Part shown: positions 23,966 to 32,497 of the stretch, piece by piece
Layout of the letters: the number at the start of each line of letters is the position of its first letter
How positions within the stretch are numbered: position 1 is the first letter of the stretch
Source of the DNA: Streptomyces sp. NBC_00670
Lineage (GTDB): Bacteria > Actinomycetota > Actinomycetes > Streptomycetales > Streptomycetaceae
Reading direction: 5' to 3'
Length of the DNA: 64,000 nt
NCBI RefSeq assembly: GCF_036226765.1
Contig: NZ_CP109017.1
Location: forward strand, 310,001 to 374,000
Notes under the pieces: model-generated
Told to the model about the DNA's origin: nothing
What the model saw: only the letters and a program-made list of their open reading frames with translations
Databases searched by the model: none
Made by a program: the position numbers and the translations under genes

Positions 23966-25441
23966 ATGCAGACGCTGTTGCGCGGTGGCCGGGTCATCGA
24001 CCCGGGCACGGGGTTCGACGGGCCGGCCGACGTGCTCGTCGACGGCGGCCGGATCGCCGCCGTGGGGCCCGGCATCGAGGCCCCGCCCGGTGCGGCGGTC
24101 GTCGAGGCCGCGGGGCTGATCGTCGGGCCCGGCTTCGTCGATCTGCACAGTCATGTGCACTCCGTCGCCGGACAGCGGCTCCAGGCGATGGACGGGGTGA
24201 CCACGGCGCTCGACCTGGAGGCCGGGCTGATGCCGGTCGCCCGCGCCTACGCCGAGGCGGCCGCCGCGGGACGCCCGCTGCACTACGGCTTCTCCGCCTC
24301 CTGGGGCGGCGCGCGGGCCCAGGTCCTGGCCGGCCGCACGCCGGACGCCCGGTTCGCGTCGAGCATGGACGTGCTCGGCGACCCGCGCTGGCAGCGCTCC
24401 TCCACCCCGCGCGAGCTGGCCGCCTGGCTGTCCCTGCTGGAGGACGAGCTGGCCGGCGGCGCCCTCGGCATCGGCATCCTGATGGGGTACGCGCCGGCCA
24501 GCGACCCGGCGGAGTTCAGCGCCGTCGCCCGCCTGGCGGCGCGGGCCGGGGTGCCGACGTTCACCCACGTCCGCGAACTGGTCGAGGTGGACCCGGCGAC
24601 GCCCGTCGACGGGTCGGCGGAGGTCGTCCGCGCGGCGGCCGAGACCGGGGCGGCGATGCACCACTGCCATGTGAACAGCACCTCCGGCCGGCACGTCGAC
24701 CGGGTCCTGGGCGCGCTGGCGGAGTCGCGGCGGGCGGGTTCGCGGGTGACGGTGGAGGCGTATCCGTACGGGGCGGGCAGCACGGCGGTCGGTGCGGCGT
24801 TCATCGACCCGGAGCGGCTGCGCGCCAAGGGGCTCGGGCCGAGGAGCGTCGTCATGGTCGAGACGGGCGAGCGGATCGCCGACGAGGCGCGGCTGCGCCA
24901 CCTGCGCGCGCGGGACCCGGGGGCACCCTGCCTCCTGGAGTTCCTCGACGAGGACGACCCCGGCGACCGGACGCTGCTGCGGCGGGCGCTGGCCTTCCCG
25001 GACGCCGTCGTCGCCAGTGACGCGATGCCGGTGTTCTGGCCGGACGGCGGCACCGAGAGCACCGAGTGGCCGCTGCCGCCCGGCGGGTCGACCCATCCGC
25101 GCACCGCCGGCACCTTCGCCAAGACGCTGCGCCTGATGGTGCGCGAGTCCGGCGCCTGGAGCTGGCCGGAGGCGTTCCGGCGCTGCTCCCATCTGCCCGC
25201 GCGCGTCCTGGACGACGTCGCCCCGGCCGCCCGCGCCAAGGGCCGTCTCGGGGTCGGGGCCGACGCCGACCTGGTGGTCCTCGACCCGCGGACGGTCACC
25301 GACGCGGCCACCTACGCCGATCCCACGCGGCCCTCCCACGGCGTACGGCATCTGTACGTAGCCGGGGTGCCGGTGGTCGCGGACGGTGCCCTGCGCACCG
25401 ACGCGTTCCCGGGACGGCCGCTGCGCGGGGAGTCGCGGTGA
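23966..25441 (+). CDS. Amidohydrolase, N-acyl-D-amino-acid deacylase-like
   Basis: This 491-residue protein has an amidohydrolase-superfamily beta-sandwich edge (MQTLLRGGRVIDPGTGFDG) and a metal-dependent barrel. The first metal site is GFVDLHSHVHS near residue 65; other candidate ligands are in FTHVRE, MHHCHVNST and VVASDAMPV; the C-terminal sandwich is GRLGVGADADLVVLDP. The closest family types are D-aminoacylases and D-glutamate deacylases. The ATG at 23966 has GAGGAGG 6 bp before it. It starts a four-gene operon in which every junction is a 4-bp overlap, with an M20 deacylase, a GNAT acyltransferase and an N-acylamino-acid racemase-like enolase. The partner genes support action on N-acylated amino acids. 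Confidence 0.88.
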   Translation: MQTLLRGGRVIDPGTGFDGPADVLVDGGRIAAVGPGIEAPPGAAVVEAAGLIVGPGFVDLHSHVHSVAGQRLQAMDGVTTALDLEAGLMPVARAYAEAAAAGRPLHYGFSASWGGARAQVLAGRTPDARFASSMDVLGDPRWQRSSTPRELAAWLSLLEDELAGGALGIGILMGYAPASDPAEFSAVARLAARAGVPTFTHVRELVEVDPATPVDGSAEVVRAAAETGAAMHHCHVNSTSGRHVDRVLGALAESRRAGSRVTVEAYPYGAGSTAVGAAFIDPERLRAKGLGPRSVVMVETGERIADEARLRHLRARDPGAPCLLEFLDEDDPGDRTLLRRALAFPDAVVASDAMPVFWPDGGTESTEWPLPPGGSTHPRTAGTFAKTLRLMVRESGAWSWPEAFRRCSHLPARVLDDVAPAARAKGRLGVGADADLVVLDPRTVTDAATYADPTRPSHGVRHLYVAGVPVVADGALRTDAFPGRPLRGESR

Positions 25442-26553
25442 CGGCGCCGGACCTCGGCGCGCTGCTCGCCGACATCGAGACCCTGGTGACCTGCGAGTCG
25501 CCGTCGACGGACCACGAGGCGCTCGCCCGCAGCGCGGCGGAGGTCGCCACGCTCGGCCGGCGGCTGCTGGGCGCGGACCCGGAGTACCTGGTCACCGAGG
25601 GCTGCCCCCATCTGCGCTGGCGGTTCGGCGACGGACCGGCCCGCGTACTGCTGCTCGGGCACCACGACACGGTCTGGCCCCTGGGCTCGCTGCGCACCCA
25701 CCCGTTCGGCATCCACGACGGCGTGCTGCGCGGCCCCGGCTGCTTCGACATGAAGGCGGGCGTGGTGATGGCCCTGCACGCCGCCGCGGCCCTCCCCCGG
25801 CGCGCCGGACTGACGATCCTGGTCACCGGGGACGAGGAGATCGGCTCACCCCGGTCGAGGGAGCTGATCGAGGCGGAGGCGCGCGGCTGCGAGGCGGTGT
25901 TCGTGCTGGAGGCCTCGGCCGACGGGGGCGCGCTGAAGTGCCGCCGCAAGGGCGTCTCGCTGTACCGGATCGAGGTCGAGGGCCGGGCCGCGCACTCCGG
26001 GCTCGAACCGGAGAAGGGCGTGAACGCGGGCGTCGAACTCGCGCACCAGGTCCTCGCCGTGACGGGGCTGGCCGACCCCGCGCGCGGGACGACCGTGGTG
26101 CCGACCCTCTCGTCGGCCGGTACGACCACCAACACCGTCCCGGCCGCCGCCGGCGTGGCGCTCGACGTGCGGGCGTGGAACCTGGCCGAGCAGGAGCGCG
26201 TCGACGCGGCCCTGCGCGCGCTGCGTCCGGTGCTGCCCGGGGCGCGGGTGCGGGTGACGGGCGGAGTGAACCGGCCGCCGCTGGAGGCGACCGCGTCCGA
26301 CACTCTGTTCGCCCTCGCCGACTCCCTGGCGCGGACCCTGGGCCTGGGGCCGCTCGCCGCCGCGGCGGTCGGGGGCGCCTCGGACGGCAACTTCACCGCC
26401 GGCCTCGGCGTTCCGACGCTGGACGGCCTCGGCGCGGTGGGCGGCGGGGCGCACGCGGACGACGAGCATGTCGTCGTCGCGGAACTGCCGGGCCGCACGG
26501 CGCTGTTGACCGCGCTCGTGGAGGCGGCGCTGGAGGGAGGGGCGTCGCGATGA
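25438..26553 (+). CDS. M20-family metallopeptidase/deacylase (N-acyl-L-amino-acid deacylase candidate)
   Basis: This 371-residue protein has all M20 metal ligands in order: LLGHHDTVWP (His and Asp), GCFDMKAG (Asp), GDEEIGS (Glu-Glu), VLEASADGG (Glu) and GAHADDEH (His). A lid/dimerisation domain covers about residues 175-285 (GVSLYRIEVEGRAAHSG). The family resembles the glutamate carboxypeptidase/ArgE branch. The GTG at 25438 overlaps the stop of the amidohydrolase gene (GTGA). In the known Geobacillus route from D- to L-amino acids, an N-succinyl-L-amino-acid desuccinylase of M20 type acts after the racemase, so this gene would fill that place (inference). Confidence 0.9.
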   Translation: MTAPDLGALLADIETLVTCESPSTDHEALARSAAEVATLGRRLLGADPEYLVTEGCPHLRWRFGDGPARVLLLGHHDTVWPLGSLRTHPFGIHDGVLRGPGCFDMKAGVVMALHAAAALPRRAGLTILVTGDEEIGSPRSRELIEAEARGCEAVFVLEASADGGALKCRRKGVSLYRIEVEGRAAHSGLEPEKGVNAGVELAHQVLAVTGLADPARGTTVVPTLSSAGTTTNTVPAAAGVALDVRAWNLAEQERVDAALRALRPVLPGARVRVTGGVNRPPLEATASDTLFALADSLARTLGLGPLAAAAVGGASDGNFTAGLGVPTLDGLGAVGGGAHADDEHVVVAELPGRTALLTALVEAALEGGASR

Positions 26554-27449
26554 CCGGGCACATACCGTACGCGCCGCCCGGGCCCCCGCCCTCGGTGGTC
26601 GCCGGGGCCGAACTCGCCGCCGCCCGGGCCGCCTCGGAGGCCGAGGTAGCCGTCCGTCAGCTGACCGAGGTCGAGGACCTGGCCGCCGTCTCGCTGCTCC
26701 TGCGGCGGGTCTGGCACGCGGAGCCGGGCGGCGGCCCCGTCCCGACGGAGCTGCTGCGGGCGATGGCCGTGGCGGGGAACTACGTGTCCGGCGCCTTCGA
26801 CGGGGACGAACTCCTGGGCGCCTGCGTCGGGTTCTTCGGCGCCCCCGCGCACGGCGCGCTGCACAGCCACATCGCCGGCGTCCTGCCCGCCGGGCTCGGG
26901 CGCGGCCTGGGTCTCGCGCTCAAGCTGCACCAGCGGGCCTGGGCGCTGCGCCGGGGCGCGGAGACGATCTCCTGGACGTTCGACCCGCTGGTGCGCCGCA
27001 ACGCGCACTTCAACCTGACGAAACTGGGCGCCCGTCCGGACCGGTACCTGCCCGACTTCTACGGCCCGCTGCACGACGGCATCAACGGCACGGGCGCGAC
27101 CGACCGGCTCCTCCTCGCCTGGGACCTCGCCGGAGCGGCGGGGCCGGAGGGACGCGAACCCGTCGACGCGGCGGCGCTGTCGCGGGCGCGGGGCGCCGTG
27201 CCCGCGCTGTCGGCCGATGCGGACGGCAGACCGGTGACCGGGGCGGCCGGTGGGGCGGGCGACGGGCCGGTGCTGCTGGTCGCGGTGCCGCCCGACATCG
27301 AGGAGCTGCGGCGCACCGATCCGGCGCTCGGCCGGTCGTGGCGGCTCGCGCTGCGGGAGGTGCTGGGCGGCCTGATGTCCGAGGGCGCGGAGGTCACCGG
27401 CTTCGACCGGGCCGGGTGGTACGTGGTGGAGAGGAAGCAGGACTCGTGA
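26550..27449 (+). CDS. GNAT-family acyltransferase (N-succinyltransferase candidate)
   Basis: This 299-residue protein has a GNAT fold of the COG3375 kind, with the acyl-CoA loop GVLPAGLGRGLGLALKLHQR near residue 110 and TISWTFDPLVRRNAHFNLTKLGA following. This subgroup is often found beside N-acylamino-acid racemases and is thought to succinylate D-amino acids. About 90 further residues form a second small domain (VLLVAVPPDIEELRRTDP). It overlaps both neighbours by 4 bp (ATGA and GTGA). The acyl donor and acceptor cannot be read from the sequence. Confidence 0.88.
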   Translation: MTGHIPYAPPGPPPSVVAGAELAAARAASEAEVAVRQLTEVEDLAAVSLLLRRVWHAEPGGGPVPTELLRAMAVAGNYVSGAFDGDELLGACVGFFGAPAHGALHSHIAGVLPAGLGRGLGLALKLHQRAWALRRGAETISWTFDPLVRRNAHFNLTKLGARPDRYLPDFYGPLHDGINGTGATDRLLLAWDLAGAAGPEGREPVDAAALSRARGAVPALSADADGRPVTGAAGGAGDGPVLLVAVPPDIEELRRTDPALGRSWRLALREVLGGLMSEGAEVTGFDRAGWYVVERKQDS

Positions 27450-28552
27450 AGCTCGACGGTGTGGAACTCCTCCGGGTGCGGATGCCGCTGCGGGCACCGT
27501 TCCGGACCTCGTTCGGAACGCAGCACGTCCGCGAACTGCTGCTGGTGCGGGTGGTGACACCGGCCGGCGAGGGGTGGGGCGAGTGCGTGGCGATGGCCGA
27601 CCCGCTCTACTCGTCGGAGTACGTCGACGGCGCGGAGCACGTGCTGCGCGAGCACCTGGTCCCCGTACTGCTGCGGGCGGGCGAGGTGAGCGCGCACCGG
27701 GTGGCGCCGCTCCTCGCCCCGGTCAAGGGGCACCGGATGGCCAAGGCGGCGCTGGAGATGGCGGTGCTCGACGCAGAACTGCGCTCCCGGGGAGCCTCGT
27801 TCGCCACCGCGCTGGGCTCCACCAGGGACGCGGTGCCGTGCGGGGTCTCGGTCGGCATCATGGACTCGATCCCCCAACTCCTGGACGCCGTCGACGGATA
27901 CGTGGCCCAGGGGTACGCGCGCGTCAAGCTGAAGATCGAGCCCGGCTGGGACGTGGAGCCGGTCCGTGCCGTGCGCGAACGCTTCGGCGACGAGCTGCTG
28001 CTCCAGGTCGACGCCAACACCGCGTACACGCTCGCGGACGTCCCCCAGCTGCGCCGGCTCGACCCGTTCGGCCTGCTGCTGATCGAGCAGCCGCTGGAGG
28101 AGGAGGACGTCCGCGGCCATGCCGAGCTGGCCCGGTACCTGACCACGCCGGTCTGCCTGGACGAGTCGATCGTCTCGGCCCGTGCGGCCGCCGACGCGAT
28201 CGCGCTGGGCGCCTGCCGGATCGTGAACATCAAGCCCGGGCGGGTCGGCGGCTATCTCGAGGCCCGGCGGGTGCACGACGTGTGCGCGGCGCACGGGGTG
28301 CCGGTGTGGTGCGGCGGCATGCTGGAGACGGGGCTCGGCAGGGCGGCGAACGTGGCGCTGGCCGCGCTGCCGGGGTTCACGCTGCCCGGCGACACCTCGG
28401 CCTCCGACCGCTACTACCGCACGGACATCACCGAGCCGTTCGTCCTGGACGCCGGGCACCTGCCGGTGCCGTCCGGGCCGGGCCTCGGCGTGGCCCCGCT
28501 CCCGGAGGCGCTGGCGGAGGTGACCACGGGGAGGGCCTGGCTGCCCGCGTAG
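27446..28552 (+). CDS. Enolase-superfamily N-acylamino-acid racemase / o-succinylbenzoate synthase-like
   Basis: This 368-residue enzyme has the capping domain (VKLDGVELLRVRMPLRAPFRTSFG) and the MenC/NSAR barrel. Catalytic and metal residues are visible: the Lys pair in ARVKLKIEPG, Asp in LLQVDANTAY, Glu in LLIEQPLEEED, Asp in VCLDESI and the second base Lys in IVNIKPGRVGG. The family includes both o-succinylbenzoate synthase and N-succinylamino-acid racemase. No menaquinone genes are near, while an acyltransferase and two deacylases are in the same operon, so the racemase role is favoured. The GTG at 27446 overlaps the acyltransferase stop. Confidence 0.93.
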   Translation: MKLDGVELLRVRMPLRAPFRTSFGTQHVRELLLVRVVTPAGEGWGECVAMADPLYSSEYVDGAEHVLREHLVPVLLRAGEVSAHRVAPLLAPVKGHRMAKAALEMAVLDAELRSRGASFATALGSTRDAVPCGVSVGIMDSIPQLLDAVDGYVAQGYARVKLKIEPGWDVEPVRAVRERFGDELLLQVDANTAYTLADVPQLRRLDPFGLLLIEQPLEEEDVRGHAELARYLTTPVCLDESIVSARAAADAIALGACRIVNIKPGRVGGYLEARRVHDVCAAHGVPVWCGGMLETGLGRAANVALAALPGFTLPGDTSASDRYYRTDITEPFVLDAGHLPVPSGPGLGVAPLPEALAEVTTGRAWLPA

Positions 28553-28630
28553 TTCGTCGCAGCCGACGAAAACGGGTGTTAGATTTCGTCCCCCCGGACG
28601 GACGGAGCCGGGTGCGCGCACGAGGTTCAG

Positions 28631-30376
28631 GTGGTGGTGGCGCCGATGCCCGGAAGGCCCCGTACGCGTCTGAGCCGGGTGCTCGACGACCTCGGCGGCG
28701 TCCTGCTGGAGCCGGTCGCGGGCGCCGTGCGCCGGGGCGCCCTGCTCGACCAGGTCGTCATCCACGATCCGCTGGACACGGACGTGCAGGGTCCGGCGGA
28801 CAGGGGTGCGCACGGTCCGCCGGACACCGGCGCCCCGGACGCGGCCGAACCGCTCGCCCGGGCCGTTGTGCTGGGCGTGGGGGTGCGCGCGGCGGACGAC
28901 CTCGTCCGGCTGCTGCGCGGGTACGGCCGCCGGGGCGCGACCGCGCTCGTCGTCAGACAGCCGGTGGACACCACGCCCGGGGTACTGCGCGCCGCCGAGG
29001 AGTCCGGCGTCGCCCTGCTGGGCCTGGCCGCCGGGGCCTCCTGGGCGCAGCTCGCGGCGATGCTCCGCACCGTGCTGGCCGAGGAGGATCTCGGCGACGC
29101 CTCGCCGGGGACCCTGGACGGGGTGCCGGCCGGGGACCTGTTCGCCGTGGCCAACGCGGTGGCGGCGCTCCTCGACGCCCCGGTGACCATCGAGGACCGT
29201 GCCTCGCGGGTGCTCGCGTTCTCCGGCCGGCAGGACGAGGCCGACCAGCCCCGGGCGCGGACGATCCTGGGCCGGCAGGTGCCCGAGCACTTCACCCGCC
29301 ACCTCCGGGCCAACGGCGTCTTCGAGCGGCTGTACCGCGAGCCGGGGCCGCTCTACGTCGATCCGCGGGCGCAGGACTTCGAGATGGGCATGCCACGGGT
29401 GGCGATCGCGGTCCGTGCGGGCGACGAGATCCTCGGTTCGGTGTGGGCGGCGGTCCCGGGCCCGCTCGGCGCGGAGCGCGCGCAGTCGTTCCGGGACGCC
29501 GCCAAGGTGGTGGCGCTGCACATGCTCCGGCTGCGAGCGGGCGCCGACGTCGAACGGCGGCTGCGGGCCGACCTGGTGAGCAGGGTCCTGGAGGGCGGCA
29601 CGGCGGCGCCCGAGGCGCTCGCCCGGCTCGGACTGCTCGGCCGGCCGCTGACCGTCCTGGCGATGGGCACGGCCGGCGCCCCCGGGCCGACGACTCCGGA
29701 GGAGGACGTCAGCCGGGCCGCCGGCCGGCAGCGGCTCGCCGACGCGCTGGCCACGCATCTCACCACGGTGCAGCCGCGTTCGGCGGTCGCGCTGCTGGGG
29801 GACGTGGCCTACGGGCTCGTCCCGCTGCCGGGCGGGCAGCCGGACGGCGCGGAGCGCGCGCTGCGCCTCGCCTCGGCGTTCCTGGAGCACGCCGGACGCG
29901 GCACGGAGGCGGCGGCGATCGGCGTCGGACCGCCGGCCGAGGACGGCGCCGGGGTACGGCGCTCGCGCGAAGGCGCGGACCGGGCGCTGCGCGTGCTGCG
30001 CACGGCCGGCCGGGGGCGCCGTGTGGCCACCCTGGAGGACGTCCACATCGACGCCCTCCTGCTGGAACTCGGGGACCTCGCGGCGGCCCGCGGCGACCGT
30101 CCGACGGCCGCGATCGCCCGCCTCCTCGACTACGACGCACGGCACGGGGCGCAGCTGCTCCACACCCTGCGGTGCTGGCTCGACGCGTTCGGCGACGTGC
30201 CGGCCGCGTCGGCGAGGGCCCACGTCCACCCCAACACCTTCCGCTACCGCCTGCGCCGCCTCACCGAGGTCGCCCGGCTCGACCTCACCGACCCGGACCA
30301 ACGCTTCGCGGCCATGCTGCAGTTGCGACTACTGCCGACGCCGACACTGCCGCCCGAGGGCACGCCGGACGGGTGA
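28631..30376 (+). CDS. PucR/CdaR-type transcriptional regulator
   Basis: This 581-residue regulator has an N-terminal PucR-like domain (residues 8-135, LSRVLDDLGGVLLEPV), a GAF-like middle, and a C-terminal PucR HTH (VHPNTFRYRLRRLTEVARLDL near residue 540). Such proteins often activate amino-acid, purine or gamma-aminobutyrate catabolism. It lies 78 bp downstream of the racemase gene on the same strand and probably senses a substrate of that operon. The start is set at the first of three consecutive GTG codons after GAGG; the second (28634) has better spacing, and an ATG at 28646 is also possible. Confidence 0.9.
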   Translation: MVVAPMPGRPRTRLSRVLDDLGGVLLEPVAGAVRRGALLDQVVIHDPLDTDVQGPADRGAHGPPDTGAPDAAEPLARAVVLGVGVRAADDLVRLLRGYGRRGATALVVRQPVDTTPGVLRAAEESGVALLGLAAGASWAQLAAMLRTVLAEEDLGDASPGTLDGVPAGDLFAVANAVAALLDAPVTIEDRASRVLAFSGRQDEADQPRARTILGRQVPEHFTRHLRANGVFERLYREPGPLYVDPRAQDFEMGMPRVAIAVRAGDEILGSVWAAVPGPLGAERAQSFRDAAKVVALHMLRLRAGADVERRLRADLVSRVLEGGTAAPEALARLGLLGRPLTVLAMGTAGAPGPTTPEEDVSRAAGRQRLADALATHLTTVQPRSAVALLGDVAYGLVPLPGGQPDGAERALRLASAFLEHAGRGTEAAAIGVGPPAEDGAGVRRSREGADRALRVLRTAGRGRRVATLEDVHIDALLLELGDLAAARGDRPTAAIARLLDYDARHGAQLLHTLRCWLDAFGDVPAASARAHVHPNTFRYRLRRLTEVARLDLTDPDQRFAAMLQLRLLPTPTLPPEGTPDG

Positions 30377-30412
30377 CGGCCGCGCCCGGCACCCGTGTGC
30401 CACGCTGGGCCG

Positions 30413-31204
30413 ATGAGTGGGGCGAGGACGGGTGTGCGGCCGGCGACCATGAACGTACTGGCGCCGCAGTCCGCCGACGGTCCGAACCGACGGGCCGTGC
30501 TGACTCGCGAGTGGGAGCGTCTGCGTCCTGACGTGCTCGCGCTCCAGGAGGTGACCCGGGAGGACGTGGCAGCCCTCGCCGACGCGGGCCGGCACGTCGT
30601 TCCGCACCCCCGGTGGTCCTCCGACGGCGTCGGCGCCGTCCTGGCCGCCCGCCGGGCCTTCGGGCACACGGTGAAGGACACGCTGGAGGTCACCGCGCGC
30701 ACGGCGCTCACCGGCTGGTGCGCAGTCGTCGCCGCGGAGCTGCCGTTCCCGGAGCCCCTCGGCGTGATGCTCGTGGTCCATCACAAGCCGAGCCGGCCCT
30801 ACGGCTACGAGCGCGCGTGGGAGTTGCAGGCGCTGGTCACCGCCCGCCTCGTCGAGGAGGTGGTCGCCGAACGTGCCGTGCGGCACGCGGTGGTGATGGG
30901 TGACTTCGACGCCTCGCCCGGGGCCGCGAGTCTGCGGTTCCTGAAGGGGCTGCAGTCGCTGGACGGCATGAGCGTCTGCTTCCAGGACGTCTGGTCGGCC
31001 GTGCACCCCCACGACCCCGGCCCCACCCTGCACGTCGCCTCGTGCGAGCGGGTCCTGGTGCGGCCGGTGCGCGGGGTGCAGGCGAGCGACCACTACGGCC
31101 TGGTCGCCGACCTGACGGTGCCGGACCACACGCCGGGCCGGTGGAGGAACGCCGACGGGCCCCGCCCCGCGCCCGGGAGCGGCCCCGGCTCAGCCGCGCG
31201 GTGA
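30413..31204 (+). CDS. Endonuclease/exonuclease/phosphatase-family protein
   Basis: This 263-residue protein shows the EEP-fold landmarks: Asn in ATMNVLAP near residue 20, Glu in VLALQEVT, the Asp in VVMGDFDAS and the C-terminal SDHYGLVADL. The second metal region reads GDFD where GDFN is usual. The N-terminal strand is short and no signal peptide is seen. The substrate could be nucleic acid, a phosphoinositide-like ester or none that I can name. Its last 15 bases overlap the converging FAD monooxygenase gene. Confidence 0.75.
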   Translation: MSGARTGVRPATMNVLAPQSADGPNRRAVLTREWERLRPDVLALQEVTREDVAALADAGRHVVPHPRWSSDGVGAVLAARRAFGHTVKDTLEVTARTALTGWCAVVAAELPFPEPLGVMLVVHHKPSRPYGYERAWELQALVTARLVEEVVAERAVRHAVVMGDFDASPGAASLRFLKGLQSLDGMSVCFQDVWSAVHPHDPGPTLHVASCERVLVRPVRGVQASDHYGLVADLTVPDHTPGRWRNADGPRPAPGSGPGSAAR

Positions 31205-32365
31205 GCCGGATCCCGGGCGGTCGGCCTCGCCTTGGGCGCTGGTGAACATCTCGACGAGGCTGTACGGGGCGTCGTCGTCGAGGAGCAGGGGGAGCAGTTC
31301 GGCCGCCTCGGCGGCGTGGGCGGCGCTGCGGGGGAACAGGGCGGCCTCGTAGGCGGCGAGCGCGGCCTCGGGGTCGTCGGGGTGGGCGGCGAGCGCCTTG
31401 CCGAGTTCCGCGCCGTCGAACATGGCGAGGTTGGCGCCCTCGCCCGAGGGTGGCATCAGGTGGGCGGCGTCGCCGAGCAGGGTGACACCCGGGACCCGCT
31501 CCCAGCGGTGCTCGTGGGGCAGCGTGTGCAGGATCCGTACGACCGGTGCGGTCTCGCCGTCGGTGAGCAGCGCCGTGAGTTCCGGCGCCCAGCCCTCGAA
31601 CTCCTTGGCGATCCGGGCCGTCACCGCGCCGGTGTCGGTGTCGGTGTCGGTGAGGTCGATGCCGTCGATCCACTCCCGTTCCCCGGCCAGCTGGACGTAG
31701 GTGTGCAGGACCCCGCCGGGCTCCCGGTGGGCGGTGATCCCCTTTCCGGGGGCCAGCGCGAACAGGGAGCCGCCGCCGACGGCCTCGGCGCTCGCGGGAT
31801 GGCGCTCGTCGCTGTCGAACAGATAGGTCTCGACGAAGACCGCGCCGGCGTACTCGGGCCGCGCCGCGGACAGCAGCGGGCGGACGCGTGACCAGGCGCC
31901 GTCCGCGCCGACCAGCAACCCGGTGGTGACGGCCGTGCCGTCGGCGAAGGTGACCTCGTGGCGGCCGTCGCCGAGGGAGCGGGCCGCGGTGACCTTGTGC
32001 CCCCATCGGACGGTGCCGGCGGGCAGCGAGTCCAGCAGGAGCTGCCGCAGCGCGCCGCGGAGCACCTCGGGCCGCCGGCCGTGGCCGTCGTCGGGCCGCT
32101 CGAACACGAGGGTGCCGTGCCGGTCGAGTACGCGCAGCGCCTCGCCGCCCTCGTGGACGAGACCGAGGAACTGGTCGTGGAGACCGGCGTCCTTGAGGGC
32201 GAGCTGCCCGTTGTGGTGGTGGATGTCGAGCATGCCGCCCTGCGTACGGGCGGTGGGCGAGGCCTCCGCCTCGTAGACCGTGGCCGGTATGCCGTGGACG
32301 TGCAGGACCCTGGCGAGCGTCAGCCCGCCGAGCCCCGCGCCGATGATCGTGACGGGGATGGTCAT
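31190..32365 (-). CDS. FAD-dependent monooxygenase (PHBH/TetX-like)
   Basis: This 391-residue flavoprotein of the para-hydroxybenzoate hydroxylase group has the Rossmann GAGLGGLTLARVLHVHG at residues 8-24, an internal DG motif (LVGADGAWSRVR near residue 155) and the FAD ribose-binding GD motif (VTLLGDAAHLMPPSGEGANLAMFDG near residue 290). It most resembles TetX-type and related oxidoreductases that modify aromatic compounds or antibiotics. The ATG at 32365 has AGGAAG upstream. It is divergent from a TetR gene with three TGGAAC palindromes between, so it is very likely the repressor's target. Confidence 0.92.
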   Translation of the reverse strand: MTIPVTIIGAGLGGLTLARVLHVHGIPATVYEAEASPTARTQGGMLDIHHHNGQLALKDAGLHDQFLGLVHEGGEALRVLDRHGTLVFERPDDGHGRRPEVLRGALRQLLLDSLPAGTVRWGHKVTAARSLGDGRHEVTFADGTAVTTGLLVGADGAWSRVRPLLSAARPEYAGAVFVETYLFDSDERHPASAEAVGGGSLFALAPGKGITAHREPGGVLHTYVQLAGEREWIDGIDLTDTDTDTGAVTARIAKEFEGWAPELTALLTDGETAPVVRILHTLPHEHRWERVPGVTLLGDAAHLMPPSGEGANLAMFDGAELGKALAAHPDDPEAALAAYEAALFPRSAAHAAEAAELLPLLLDDDAPYSLVEMFTSAQGEADRPGSGSPRG

Positions 32366-32396
32366 GGCGTTCTTCCTTCCTGCTGACCGAAGACTC

Positions 32397-32466
32397 TGGA
32401 ACGACGTTCCAGCAGCCCCAGCATGGAACGCCGTTCCAGGCGCTGTCAAGCTGGAATGGTGTTCCA
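32397..32466. promoter_or_regulatory. Three palindromic TetR operators
   Basis: TGGAACGACGTTCCA (32397-32411), TGGAACGCCGTTCCA (32424-32438) and TGGAATGGTGTTCCA (32452-32466) are 15-bp palindromes with start-to-start spacing of 27 and 28 bp. They fill the gap between the divergent FAD monooxygenase and TetR genes. Confidence 0.9.
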
Positions 32467-32497
32467 GAGTTGTCGTCGGCCGTCTAGGATGAGCCGC

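Noticed and set aside
27446..28552. MenC of menaquinone synthesis
   Set aside because: No other men genes are near; the operon partners are acyltransferase and deacylases.
27059..30301. 1080-codon minus-strand frame
   Set aside because: It is the mirror of the GNAT, enolase and PucR genes and of the gaps between them, with no start signal and no recognisable domain.
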